Positions 34,039 to 44,560 of a DNA stretch of 64,000 bases are shown in pieces. How positions within the stretch are numbered: the first letter of the stretch is position 1; each line of letters opens with the position of its first letter. Source of the stretch: Allium sativum (Eukaryota > Streptophyta > Magnoliopsida > Asparagales > Amaryllidaceae); contig CM060921.1 in assembly GCA_030737875.1 (NCBI GenBank), forward strand, positions 405,954,192 to 406,018,191. The letters are read 5' to 3'. The notes under the pieces are model-generated. The model was not told the DNA's origin, searched no databases, and worked only from the letters and a program-made list of their open reading frames with translations. Both the position numbers and the translations under genes were made by a program.

Positions 34039-35203
34039 TTTTTAAATAACAACAGTAGATAATATAGCAAAAAGAAGAATCAAATCATTCTCTAACGGGC
34101 TCACAAAACAGATTTATAGAAAAAACCTACAAATACTGTGGCACACACAAAAAACAAAAAACCTAAACAACTAAAACATAGATCACAGATACAAAACAAA
34201 AGGGGAAAAGAACAGAATGAACAACCAAACAGTTAGAACGAACAAGACACCACATAAACAGGACAACAAACTGTCACCAAACAAGTGCACCACATGAAGA
34301 ACAAGATGCAACAGATAAACCACAGAGCATAGCAAGAACCCAAGCTGCTGCAAGAGCATTCCAAACCACAACCCAACTAAACATTCAACACACTTTTGCC
34401 TAACCAGATGAATCCAAACTTCGAGGGAGCTTCGCTAAGACTCAACAAAGCACAACCACCTCCTTAACCATATTTCAACCCAAATTAACAGAGAAATAGA
34501 TGATAGCAAAGTGTGCATTGAAAACCAGCACAACACAAATCGAACCAACTCAGACAACCCATTGGCTGTTGAAGTAGAGATAACAATCAAATGCCATCGA
34601 GCTAAGCGAAGAATGCAAAACTCAGTGAAAGAAACTCAGCTTACCAGACAAGGAAAGACGAGCGGTGAGACAATTCGTGGTGGATGGCTTTACTTCACAC
34701 CCAAAACACATCGCAAACACCACAAAACCATCTAAGCCAATAGCAAGAAAGGACCACCAGTTGAAAATCATCCAAAGCAGACCCGAAATTACCCTGAAGT
34801 GGACAACACGCAAAGATAGGATGCTAAGACTGAAGCAGGAAGAGAAGAGAAGGCTTTGCGGAGAAGGAACAATAAGAACAGAAAGTTGGAGCAACCAACA
34901 CTAATTAAGCACCAACAAAAAAAACCATCGACCAAGGGCCAAGGAGACAACCACCACCGAAACCCCAAAAGCGGACAACTCCCAGCAGAAAAATGTCAAC
35001 ACTGAAATACAAAAGCACAAGCTCGGCTGATAGACTTTACCGTGAACCCACATAAGAAAATCCACCAAAGCAAGTCAAAACCTAGCTGAATCCCAACTTC
35101 AAGCCCAACGCAGGAGCACCAACATTTCCACCAGGGAACTCGACATAAGATCTGGATTGAAAACAAAGTTGGAGTTGCCAGAATTAGCTAGGAATACAAT
35201 GCA
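34039..35203 (-). mobile_element. Probable 5'-truncated LINE 3' end (minus strand)
   Basis: On the minus strand this is a G/T-rich non-coding stretch that ends in '..TATTATCTACTGTTGTTATTT' plus a short A run (the T run at 34039-34044 on the + strand). This composition and ending resemble the 3' UTR of plant L1 LINEs. Minus-strand frames (34183-34371, 34622-34894) are Leu/Val/Phe-rich from the base composition and are not convincing proteins. No target duplication was identified. Confidence 0.35.
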
Positions 35204-35696
35204 CAGGGACAGATCTATGTTAGCTATGCCCTAGGCTACAGCCTAGGTCATTGCAACATGATTATATATTACTACAATCAGTAAAGTGAAGCTGCTCTTT
35301 CCTTTGACTTAAAACAAACCAAAATGAGTTGCACAAAACATTGTTTTGATGTTTGACAAATAAACTGCAAAATTATATGTTACTCGAAGCGAATGGAAAC
35401 TAAGTTAAATTACAGCGCAATATTTATTCAATATTTAAATATTTTGCCCTTATTTTACTACTCTTTGTTCACCTTTTGTTTGATATTTATATTACTTGTT
35501 CATCATGCATTCAGTTTTTTTTTATTTTCATATTTATGTTTTGTTCTTAGCCTTTTCAACTTTTTATTCATCTTCCATTGTTATGAAATTATACATTTTT
35601 TAATTAGCAATATTTATTTTTTATTTTTTCTACATTTTGACGAAATATCAGTGTTATAATAGCCCAGGGCCAATCCAATTCCTGGCTCCGTTGCTG
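35204..35696. mobile_element. hAT-type MITE (about 0.5 kb)
   Basis: Terminal inverted repeats CAGGGACAGATCTATG at the left and CAGCAACGGAGCCAGG (reverse complement) at the right, the CAGxx-start form of hAT elements. Flanks ACAATGCA and ACAGCGCA (35196-35203, 35697-35704) agree at 6 of 8 bases, consistent with an aged 8-bp TSD. Inside is a CCTAGGC..GCCTAGG inverted repeat near the left end, then AT-rich sequence. There is no transposase, so it is non-autonomous. Confidence 0.65.
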
Positions 35697-35704
35697 ACAG
35701 CGCA

Positions 35705-36769
35705 CAGAACAAAAAGTGTTGGCAGGAGATATAAACGAAGGGGAGAAGTGGGGCAGGTGGCTGAAACCTCACCGAAGTGACTTAAAAAGACAGAGTCGGG
35801 AGATGAAAGCATAGAAGTCACCTGCAAATAAAAATTGACGTGGCGAGGCCAGAGAAAAAACAGAATCAGTGGAGAAGTGGGGTCTGGACTCAAGCAATCT
35901 TGGTGTGGAGAAGTGGGGTCTGGACTCAAGCAATCTTGGTGTGGAGAAGTGGAAACGATGGAAATTAGGGTTTAGGAGGCACACAAAGGAAAAATGAAAC
36001 AACAGTGATGTGGAAGAGGTGAAAACGATGGAAGAGGAAGGTCGAAGCGGGAGATTGAGAGAGAGAGGAAGATTGAAGAGAACAGAGGGAAGAAATGGAC
36101 GGAAGAAGAGGACGCCATTTTTAAGATCTACTGTTTTAGGACCAATTGTTGGCTTCTTTGTAAACTTTTTTGCCTTCTGTGTTCCATTGTTTTAGGACCA
36201 ATTGTTGGCTTCGGTGTTCCATTGTTTATTATGCAACCTACTTATACAACTGGTAAAAAAACCGTGAACATTGAAATGCACAAAAACATATACTCCTACA
36301 TTTTTTAGCAAAATACTGTCTTCTTGAATTCGTCATAGCACCCAACTTGGATATTGAGAACTGAAACATAATTGGGGGTCATCTTAATAAATTTTTGTGA
36401 CTTGAGTTATCTAACCCTTTTATAAAATATTGAAACCTCAACTTGCAATTTGATTGTGTTTTCAATTTTATTATAAGATGATACAGCTGATTACTCGTAG
36501 TTTTTAAGAAAATCATAGGTAATAATGTTGTTTACTTTGTGTTTTTAAGTATTATTCAGTCACACCATTAATTTACATCTTGCAAGTGCTCTAAAGAGGG
36601 AACAGGACCAGCAATCTGAGTTTCAAAGATGAGTTAAATGAATCATTCTGGTAGTTTTGTGTAAAAACTTATGTTTACGTTATTTTGACACAATGATTTT
36701 ATAGTAAGATGAGAACTACTTTTTATTATTTTTGAGTGATTTCATTAGTCATGGTACATGTGTTCGCTG
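35705..36769. other. Gene-free stretch with short duplications
   Basis: Purine-rich on the + strand up to about 36115. A 36-bp unit (GTGGAGAAGTGGGGTCTGGA..) is repeated twice at about 35874-35945, and 'tgttttaggaccaattgttg' occurs twice, at about 36130 and 36188. The minus strand gives a Phe/Ser/Arg-rich frame with the repeat HFSTPRLLESRP, probably not a real protein. Nothing else was seen to 36769. Confidence 0.4.
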
Positions 36770-37374
36770 TAGTGTTTCAAAAACCCAACTCAACTTCGGT
36801 TCGACCGCGGTTAACCTTCTACCTTGGAGCATCACGGCTCTTAAAATGAAATAACCTTGCGTATGCACAGATCCGCGGTTTAACCTCAAAACCCCATAAC
36901 AATCTCTAGTCCGACCTTTTTGAACCTCACGGTTCTTCAAATTTAAAAAAAAAATTGCTTCACTCTTCGTTTTTTGACATAATAAATTTAACAAATAATT
37001 TCACAACAATTGTCACTAAATTTTGGATGATATAATTCATTATTACGTACATTTTACGAACTATTGTCGAATTAATCCTCTTTCATTATAAAAAATTAGT
37101 AAACTTACAACTTTGTTATGATAAGTTGTTATATAATTATTTCAATTAGGTAGTATATAACATACTATATTACAAGTGGGTTGAAAACGAAAATTGAACA
37201 TATGAGTCAGGATTTATTGGATCGTACAAAAGTGCCTCAACCAGTTTGGATACGGGTGTCATAATTGGTTAAATTTTATATATATTTCAAATAATTTTAC
37301 TTTTAAATCAAAAAATAGAAATAAACTATCAGTGCGGTTCTCACAGTCTGACCGGTTGAATCATGAAAACCTTG
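36770..37374. mobile_element. Possible MITE with decayed inverted ends
   Basis: The left end TAGTGTTTCAAAAACCC.. and the right end (reverse complement) CAAGGTTTTCATGATTCAACC resemble the CAAGGTTTTCAAAA-type ends of small plant hAT elements. Both ends carry CGGTT/GACCGG motifs. The flanks show no clear 8-bp duplication and the interior is AT-rich without coding. Confidence 0.25.
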
Positions 37375-37481
37375 GACCTTGCACTGCCACGGTTTGACGT
37401 ACGGTTTGGTCTTCGCAACTATGGTTTGCTGTATAGGTTGAAGGAGTTTTACATGCTACATCATTTCGAACTTAATATATT

Positions 37482-37652
37482 CAGAGTCGGAACTACTTAC
37501 AGCCAGCAGGGGCCACAACCCCCCAACAAAAAAATTCAGCTTTTCAAGAAAGAAAAATCAAAGAAAATTGGACAATTTTCATTAAACTTTTGTATATATT
37601 GCCCCCCTAAAATTTTGGTCCCTTCATCTTTGCAATCCTGGTTCCGCCATTG
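37482..37652. mobile_element. Small hAT-type MITE with perfect TSD
   Basis: 171 bp. The left end is CAGAGTCGGAACTACTTAC; the right end in reverse complement is CAATGGCGGAACCAGGATT. It is flanked on both sides by AATATATT (37474-37481, 37653-37660), a perfect 8-bp duplication as hAT transposases make. There is no coding capacity. Confidence 0.85.
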
Positions 37653-38043
37653 AATATATTTATGATCAAATAATATATTGCATTATTAGGGAAGACATTG
37701 TGTAAACTTATTTATGGTACTGCACGATCACGAAAAGTTTTAGAGAAGTTCCAACCAAGAACAATTTCATCTTGTCAACCATGGTCATAATAATGTTCAT
37801 GACAATAAGTGTGTATGTAATATAAAGAAAGATAATGTGCATTAATAGGTTCTAGTTACAAAATTATAATGATAAGTCCACCCCACGACAATAAATATAG
37901 ATCTTTACTACTATTGATACGATGATAAGTCCACCTCATGAGTATAAGAATTTTGCATTTACTGTCACCCTTATTTTTCATGAGTGCAAAACTTATTCTT
38001 TTTTTAAGAAACTTGGATCCTCAAAAAAAAGGGGAAAAAAAAA

Positions 38044-38067
38044 AAACACACACACACACACACACAG
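38044..38067 (+). repeat. (CA)n microsatellite after poly(A)
   Basis: An A-rich run followed by about 11 CA units. The rest of 37661-38156 shows no gene; 'gataagtccacc' occurs twice (37872, 37923). Confidence 0.95.
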
Positions 38068-38156
38068 AGCAATTAAATAAAAGTGCATGCTTGTGTCATT
38101 TTTACTGGATTGTGCAGGCGTGCATAAGTATGCATGTATATATGCATATGACAAGC

Positions 38157-38341
38157 GTTAAATGACACCCCAAAAATAGAGCACCCCAATAGCTCTCTGA
38201 TTTCCACATTTCGTTTATATTAATTTAAGTTAGTGGGAGGTGAGAGAATGAGTGGAAGGAGAGAGAGAGAGAGAGGAGAAATACTTGGTGGAAAGTAGAG
38301 TGGCTATTGGGGGGCCCTACTGTTTTGGGTGCCATTGAACC
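38157..38341. mobile_element. MITE with ~40-bp terminal inverted repeats
   Basis: The left end GTTAAATGACACCCC.. and the right end (reverse complement) GTTCAATGGCACCC.. align over about 40 bases, both including CCCCAATAGC. The centre has a (GA)n run at about 38259-38275. No clear target duplication was seen, so superfamily is uncertain (MULE-like possible). Confidence 0.6.
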
Positions 38342-38515
38342 CCTCTCCCTCTCTCTATATATATACACATACACACACACATATGTGTAGCTATTTAAAT
38401 ATCGACTGTAGGATCCTTTTGTCCTTATATGATAGGGTGGAATTCAGGGGGCAACCTAACGATTGTTATCAATTGTGTCACGAATTATGTCAAATTTTGT
38501 GTCTAAATAGACTTT

Positions 38516-38516
<1 letters not shown>

Positions 38517-38586
<70 letters not shown>

Positions 38587-38587
38587 A
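38517..38587 (+). repeat. Compound (TA)n(TG)n microsatellite
   Basis: A TA run (about 38519-38546) passing directly into a TG run to 38585. It lies just before the 5' end of the LINE. Confidence 0.97.
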
Positions 38588-38594
38588 TAGCAAA

Positions 38595-39033
38595 ATAAGA
38601 AAAAGCGGCGACCTATTTTCCTTCTTCTCAGTCATATTACCCTTTTCTTGTGAATTCTACTCATTTTTCTTCTTCCGTTAACCCTAATCTTTCTTATGCA
38701 TTGGTAATTTTCAAATTTTGCTCCAAGTTTACCATTATCTTCTTTCGCTAATTCGTTGAAAAAGCCTTGGATTTGAGGCAAAAATACGAAAGATTGGTGT
38801 TTTCGCTGTGGTGATAGAACTCACAAAATCGCGAATTGCAGAGAACCAATGAGGTGTTTTTCATGTGGTAATTTCGGTCATAAGAGTTCTATGTGTTCAT
38901 TTAATCCTCCGAAATTCAAAAATAAGAAATTTTGATTAACCATTGCTTTCAATTTTGTCTTGTTCTAGTTTCGATTAGGAAAATGGTTCTTGATCTAGAT
39001 TCTTTTATTGTAGCCACTACAGGGCTTTATCTA
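38595..39033 (+). pseudogene. 5' part of L1 LINE with ORF1 zinc knuckles
   Basis: After a pyrimidine-rich leader, 38792-38935 encodes two CCHC zinc knuckles (CFRCGDRTHKIANC, CFSCGNFGHKSSMC), followed by FNPPKF and a stop. An in-frame TGA, probably a former CGA, lies a few codons upstream. A second frame opens at ATG 38983 and is interrupted at 39033 by the Tat element. It continues in frame at 53393 once one copy of the ATCTA duplication is removed. Plant L1 ORF1 proteins bind their own RNA through such knuckles. Confidence 0.75.
39029..39033. repeat. Left TSD of Tat element (ATCTA)
   Basis: ATCTA lies before the 5' LTR and again at 53388-53392 after the 3' LTR. Confidence 0.9.
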
Positions 39034-40011
39034 TGTTAACAAGGTTTAAATAGCCTTCGATCTAAAAAATAACACACAAGCGATGGATTGGGCTAAAGTA
39101 TGGATCGCGTCGTGATAACATGGATCATGATATAAATAATGGATGGGTCAGTGATGCCAATGGGTCGGTGGTGCAATAGATCGTGGTGCATACAAAAGGC
39201 ATTGGATCGGCTAAAAGCATGGATCAGGTCATGGTTTAAGTGATAAACCGGGTAAATCTAATGAATCATATGCATGTTTAGCTCGTGGTAACGTGGATCG
39301 TGCGCTTGCGTGGATCGTTTATACATGTGGATTGCTCACGATCCAGGCATCAGAAGACATGAGTTAGTCAAGCAAACTCGCAATAATAACATAATGGATG
39401 GCAATATGAATGGATCAATTGGAAAATCATGGATTGGCCATGCTTTATGACGGGTCATGGCAAAATATGAAAGCAGCAATGCTTTAGACCGTGGATCGCC
39501 GGTCGAAAATGATGGACCACACGTCGTGGTTTAAGGACCGTGAACATCTCAATTCAAACTCCATGACACTCCTATCTCTGCCTATAAATACCATACCACT
39601 TCCCACATAAAACGGGTTAGAATTTCTCCGGCTGAAGCTCTTTCATTATTGATCTCAAGCTTCATTTTTGTCTAGAATCCATTGAACTTCTTTACCGAGC
39701 TCAATTATCGAGTTCAAGTCCAATAATCATCGATCTTCGTGGAATTCGAGCGTGTTTCTACTGTGGAATTAGAGAATCATTATGTAAATCATCGAAAAAA
39801 GTTATAAATCGAGATCAAACTTGTAATTTGTAATGGAGAAATCAATGAAGTGTGCATTCAAAGTGGACGTAGGCCAAAATAGCGGTTGAACCACTATAAA
39901 TCATGTGTTATGCTTTACTTTTCTATTGTTTACTACTTTTAATCTTGTTTTTCTACAATAGATAGGTGTTTCTACACCTCTTTGGGTGTTAGCCCATTTT
40001 CGGTGTTTACA
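39034..40011 (+). mobile_element. 5' LTR of Tat element
   Basis: 978 bp, TGTTAACAAGG..GGTGTTTACA. It is rich in short TGGATCG/GGATC motifs, has a TATA box at 39593-39599 and a probable polyadenylation region near the end. It is homologous to 52372-53387 and 54175-55749. Confidence 0.92.
39593..39599 (+). promoter_or_regulatory. TATA box of Tat 5' LTR
   Basis: CCTATAAATACC, conserved in the other two LTR copies (52953 and 54768). Confidence 0.8.
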
Positions 40012-40014
40012 TTT

Positions 40015-40064
40015 TGGCGCCCACCGTGGGGCTCGAACCCACGACCACAAGGTTAAGAGCCTTG
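40015..40064 (+). promoter_or_regulatory. Extended primer binding site: 50-nt tRNA-Lys(CUU) complement
   Basis: Begins TGGCGCCCACCGTGGGG three bases after the 5' LTR. On the minus strand the whole segment reads as the 3' part of plant tRNA-Lys(CTT): anticodon arm CAAGG-CTCTTAA-CCTTG, variable loop TGGTC, T arm GTGGGTTCGAGCCCCAC, acceptor strand and CCA. A normal PBS is about 18 nt. Here the match runs on to tRNA position 27 and stops just before position 26. The 5' half of the tRNA is absent, so this is not a tRNA gene. The tRNA comparison is from memory of the plant consensus. Confidence 0.88.
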
Positions 40065-40167
40065 ATTTGGAAGATCTGAAGCCTGTTCTTTTACGATAGA
40101 TCTGCAAGGTCTAAAAGCCAGGCTCGTTGAAAGGATTTCTGTGAAGAATATAAATGTTTCTGACATT

Positions 40168-41757
40168 ATGGCGCCTTTAAAGAAGAATATTAAATTCGTA
40201 AGAGTTTCCGGAAATACTATTGATGATGCCACAGTCTTTCCTCAAATTAACAATCTGACTGTAGCTTAAACTCCAGGAGGTGGTGTAACTCGAGGAGAAT
40301 TCGATGTTGTTGTAGCCAATTTGAATCGGCAAATTGAAACTTTGAATAAGATGTTGATGGATAGTATGGATGCTCTCCTAGCCTCTAAGACCAATCCTGC
40401 AAATTGCAAAATTGACATCAATTTGGAAGAAAATGCACATTCCTCTGCTTCAGATCATTCCAAAAGGAATCGTGATTTCTATATCGAGGAAGTAGATGAT
40501 TTGGAAAAAGTGTCAGCATCAAGTGGAAAGAATGGCATCGATGTTGAAAATTCCAAGGTAAATGTTGATGTGCTTAAGCAATCCCGGCCAAGAGATCATT
40601 CTGGAAAGCATACTTCTCAAAAAATTACAAGTTCTACCAGAGGGGCACTTCCCTTAGTTGGAGGTACAGGGCCCCAGTTCACTAACTGTGATCGCTTGCT
40701 TAGACAAGCATCTAGGAAAAGAACCGGTGTCCGCCCTGTGGAATGATGCAATGACAAGGAATATATTTCAGAAATGATTAAGCAAATCATGGAAGAAAGT
40801 TTGTCTAGAAATGAAGATGAAAGGGAGTTGGACTTTGCTTCAAATAAAACTCCTTTTACTAAAAGGATTCGACATTTTGAATTTCCAAAGAAGTTTGTCC
40901 CTCTAACCATGCCTGCATATAATGGAATAAGTGATCCTAATCTGTTTTTGTACAAATATGAATGGCATATAAATGGTGTGAGGGTGACAGATGAGATTAA
41001 GTTTCTTTACTTCCTCGACTATCTGGAAGGATTAGCATCGCTATGGTTCACTAAGATGCCACCAAAATCCATAGATTCATTCTCCGATTTGGCAAGAAAG
41101 TGCAGGGAACAATTCAGATTGTATACCTCAAAGGACAAAGATATTATGTCACTGTATAAACTGGAGCAAAATCCAGGAGAGTCGGTAAAGGATTTTCTTA
41201 GTCGCTTCAATACTGTCGTGATAGAGGTCAGTAATCTAGAGCCTAGGATGATACTAATGGCATTGGTGTGAGCTGTGGATAAAAAGATCGAGTTTGGAAA
41301 ATGGGTAAAGATGAAAGATCTCGACACACTTGAGAAGTTCTACAAAAAGGTGGAAGAGTTCATTAGGTTGGAGTAAGACCCTTTTGCTACCCAGAATATT
41401 AATGGAAGCAGTACTGTAGAAGAGAAAAGGGTGATGATGCTCAAGGAAATAAGAAGACTGTTGAAGGGTAGAAAAGGGGAAACAAAGGGAAGTAAAAGAA
41501 GAATAACAAGAGGCTTCACTTTTTCAAATCCGGAGAGTTCACCTCCTTTAAGAGATACCCTGGAGAATATCTATTTTGCCATCAAGGATGCAGAATATTA
41601 TCTGACTCCACGACCGATAAGAGTAAGAGATAAGGAAGCAAATTCTGGCAGATTCTGTCGCTTCCACAACCATACCGGTCACAACACTAATGAATGCAGA
41701 CATTTGAAAAGCTTGATTGAGGAATTGATCAGGGAGAACAAGATGTAATAGTATGTC
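40168..41757 (+). pseudogene. Tat Gag, one frame with stops
   Basis: ATG at 40168 (MAPLKKNIKFV). The same frame can be followed for about 530 codons with in-frame stops, e.g. 40267 (TAA), 40744 (TGA), 41269 (TGA) and 41374 (TAA). Features: FVPLTMPAYNGISDPNLF and LASLWFTKMP, typical of the Tat Gag capsid region, then a Cys/His motif CRFHNHTGHNTNEC near the end (41660-41700). The stops look like CAA, CGA and similar codons changed by C to T. Confidence 0.85.
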
Positions 41758-42026
41758 AGGAAACGACAAGCCGCAGATCCTTCTCTAGCTCCTCAGGGGA
41801 AAAGTGCACCTGCCAGTCAACCAAGCTCTAGTGATAGAGATCTAACACAGACTAAAATGGGACAGTGACCAATACCATATCTGCGGGTCCTCATCCTGCT
41901 GGTAGAAGTTGAGGGGAGATTGAGAGATACGCAAATGCTCTGAAGTACACTCCGAGAGAAGAGAGATGCTAAATCCTCAATAATACCATTTCCGTAAGGC
42001 AGTAGAAAACTTCCTATGATGATATT

Positions 42027-42248
42027 GTGTTCAGAGAGAAAGATTCAGAAGGTGTGGTAGCTCCAACCGTTGATCCAGTGGTGGTCATATTCGGAATAGG
42101 TCCGACGATGGTCAAAAGAGTGCTAGTTGATTGTGGTGCTTCTTTCAATGTCCTTTTTCGAGAGACGTTCAATCTGATGAATCTTTCAATGACTGATGTG
42201 CTAGCTTGTCAAATGAAAACCCAAGGGTTCCCTGGAAAGCCTAAGTAG
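42027..42248 (+). pseudogene. Tat aspartic protease region
   Basis: A 73-residue frame with KRVLVDCGASFNVLF, where Tat elements carry an aspartic protease D-[ST]-G-[AS]-S motif. Here the residue after Asp is Cys. It is bounded by stops and followed by frameshifted sequence to 42970. Confidence 0.7.
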
Positions 42249-42973
42249 CCGATTGGAGCGATTTACTTACTTGTGGAGTTATGAGAAGGAGAAAGGAAGG
42301 CTATTTTGAAGCAAACTTTCATACTTGTGGATGAAGTTTCATCTTATAATACATTTCTGGGAAGATCCGCTTTGGCAGATTTCAGAATTGCACTAGCACT
42401 GTGGTGTTTAAGGATGAAATTTCCCATGGAAAAAGGTGTTGATGTGGTAAGATCAGAATACTGCTAGGGAATGTTATATCACTGAGTTGAGAGACGCTAC
42501 GAAGAAGGATAAGGCAAAGAATGTGGAGGTCCCTCTCCACATTCGTGAACCTGTCTTATAGCGACTAAAGCACGACCCCTGCACTGGAGAGCATAGTGGG
42601 GCTTGGAAAGAAATGGATCCTCAAAAAAACTATGTATGGAATAATTGAGCAGTGTCTGCAGAGATCACGATACCTATTGCAGTCCATCCATAGGACCCCG
42701 ATCAGGTCCTGAATCCTGGGTCTCAGTTGGGCCAAAAGTTGCAAAAAGAGTTTATTATTTTCCTAAGAGCTGGATGTGTTCGCATGGAGTCATGCCAATA
42801 TGTGTCGTATATCCCCGAAAGTAGTAGTTCATGCATTAAATATAGACCCTCACATCTCACTTGTAAAGCAAGAGAGAAGAATCCAAGGCCTAGAATGGTC
42901 AATGGCTCCGAAAGAGGAAGTGGATAGATCGATGGAAAATCGCTTCATAAGGGAGTCCACATATCCAGATTGA

Positions 42974-43560
42974 GTGTCCAATCCTGTCCTAGTGAAGAAG
43001 CCAAATGGTAAATGGCGCGTATGCATAAATTATCTGGATCTCAATAAGGCATGCCCTAAGGATAGCTTTCTGTTGCCTAGAATTAATCAGTTGGTAGATT
43101 CAACAACGGGGCATGAATTGTTATCATTTATGGATGCTTTGGGATACAATCAGATAATGGTGCAAGAGGCAGATAAGGAGAACACCATCTTTATCATGGA
43201 TGTGGGTTTTTATTTTTATAAAGTCATGCCATTCGGGTTAAAGAATGGATGGGCAAATTACCAACGACTTGTTAATGCGATGTTTAAGTAAAAAATTAGC
43301 AAGACTATGGAAGTTTATGTCGATGATATGTGGGTTAAGTCAAAGAAGGCGACCGTGATCACATGAAGAATCTAGCTGAGATGTTCAATATTTTATAAAG
43401 ATATGACATGAAGCTGAATCCACTCAAGTGTTCATTCGGAGTCGCATCCGGGAAGTTCTTAGGGTTCATGGTGAATGTCAAGGGCATGAAGCTAACCCTA
43501 CTCAGATTTCAGCATTAAGAGAATGCAGGCTCCTAGAACCAAGAAAGAACTCTAAAGTCT
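42974..43560 (+). pseudogene. Tat reverse transcriptase, broken
   Basis: 42974-43291 gives NPVLVKKPNGKWRVCINYLD, LNKACPKDSFLLPRI, LLSFMDALGYNQI and YKVMPFGLKN. After a stop, VYVDDMWVKSK with the YVDD active site is readable at about 43313-43345; later blocks (CSFGVASGKFLGF) are shifted. The DLNKACPKDSF.LPRI form is typical of Tat-lineage RT. A TGA just upstream replaces the expected Trp in 'WVSNPVLV'. Confidence 0.85.
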
Positions 43561-43689
43561 AAATGGGAAGATTGTTGCATTGAGTCGCTTCATCTCAAAA
43601 GCACCAAATAGGTGTATTTCACTCTTTGATGCACTGAAAAAGGGAAATAAGATTTCGAGTGGACTCCAGATTGCTACATGACCTTCGAT

Positions 43690-44000
43690 GAACTAATCAA
43701 ACACATAGAGACACCCCGATGCTTTCCAAGCCCAATGATGGAGAAGATTTGTTTCTATATTTAGCACTATCGTCCCATGCTTTGAGTGTAGCCTTCGTAC
43801 GAGAGGATTCAAAGATTCAACGGCCTGTGTATTACATCAGCAAAAGGCTCTCTAGGGCGGAGTTGAATTATCCGAAGCTGGAAATTTTCTCGTGTATTGT
43901 TTGCTCTTCGCCTCAAAGAAGCTCAACCCATATTTTCAAGCTTACTCCATCAAAGTGCTTATAGATCAGCCACTAAAACAAGTTTTGTTTCGCCCTGAAA
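43690..44000 (+). pseudogene. Tat RNase H (first copy)
   Basis: The frame at 43719-43964 has LFLYLALSSHALSVAFVRED and VYYISKRLSRAELNYPKLE, the decayed RNase H domain that follows RT in Ty3 elements. It becomes frameshifted after about 43905. Confidence 0.75.
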
Positions 44001-44161
44001 CTTCAGGTCGGTTGTTAAAGTGGAACATTGAGCTCAGCCAATATGAAATTACATATTACCCCTGGTGAGCGATTAACGGACAAGAATTGGCAGATTTCAT
44101 TGCCAAGTTCAAAGATAGTGGTAATAAAGAGGAAGAACCTATTGAAGTGGTTGTCTAATGG

Positions 44162-44560
44162 AAGTTGTTTGTCGATGGAGCCATGAATGAATATTTCAGG
44201 GTAGAAGTAGTTCTAGAGACTCCCGAAGGACGTTCAGTGTGCTATGCATTAAGATTGGAATTTCCATCAACAAACAATGAAGCAGAGTATGAAGCATTGA
44301 TATGTGGACTGAAAATAGCCAAAGAATTGAATTTGAAATCCTTGTAGATTTTTAGCGACTCACAACTGGTGGTGTGTCAGGTCCAAAGAGAGTTTTAAGC
44401 CAAAGGAGGAAATCTGCCCACTTATCTGTAAAAGGTCCGGGAACTCCTGAACAACCTTGACTATTACACCATAACTCATATCCCCAGAGAAGAGAATATG
44501 AAGGCAGACTCACTTGCCAAGTATGCCAGCATAGGAGATGCTCAATTGTTGGGATTAGTA
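44162..44560 (+). pseudogene. Tat archaeal-type RNase H (second copy)
   Basis: LFVDGAMNEY (first Asp), NNEAEYEALICGLKIA (Glu), FSDSQLVVCQ (Asp) and MKADSLAKYAS (last Asp) give the full DEDD set of an archaeal-like RNase H. In-frame stops occur at about 44345 and 44396. A second RNase H between the first RNase H and integrase marks the Tat lineage and supports the classification. Confidence 0.82.

Noticed and set aside
34183..34894. Leu/Val/Phe-rich membrane-like minus-strand proteins
   Set aside because: Hydrophobic runs follow from the G/T-rich base composition of a probable LINE 3' tail.
35769..36195. Possible gene with repeated HFSTPRLLESRP
   Set aside because: The repeat comes from a 36-bp DNA duplication; competing frames exist on both strands and no domain or splice structure supports it.
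38329..38598. 89-residue ORF with Tyr-Ile and Cys-Val runs
   Set aside because: Translation of the (TA)n(TG)n microsatellite.
40015..40064. tRNA-Lys gene on the minus strand
   Set aside because: The anticodon arm, T arm and CCA-bearing 3' strand are present, but the 5' half (acceptor 5' strand, D arm) is missing, CCA is encoded, and the place is exactly that of a PBS.
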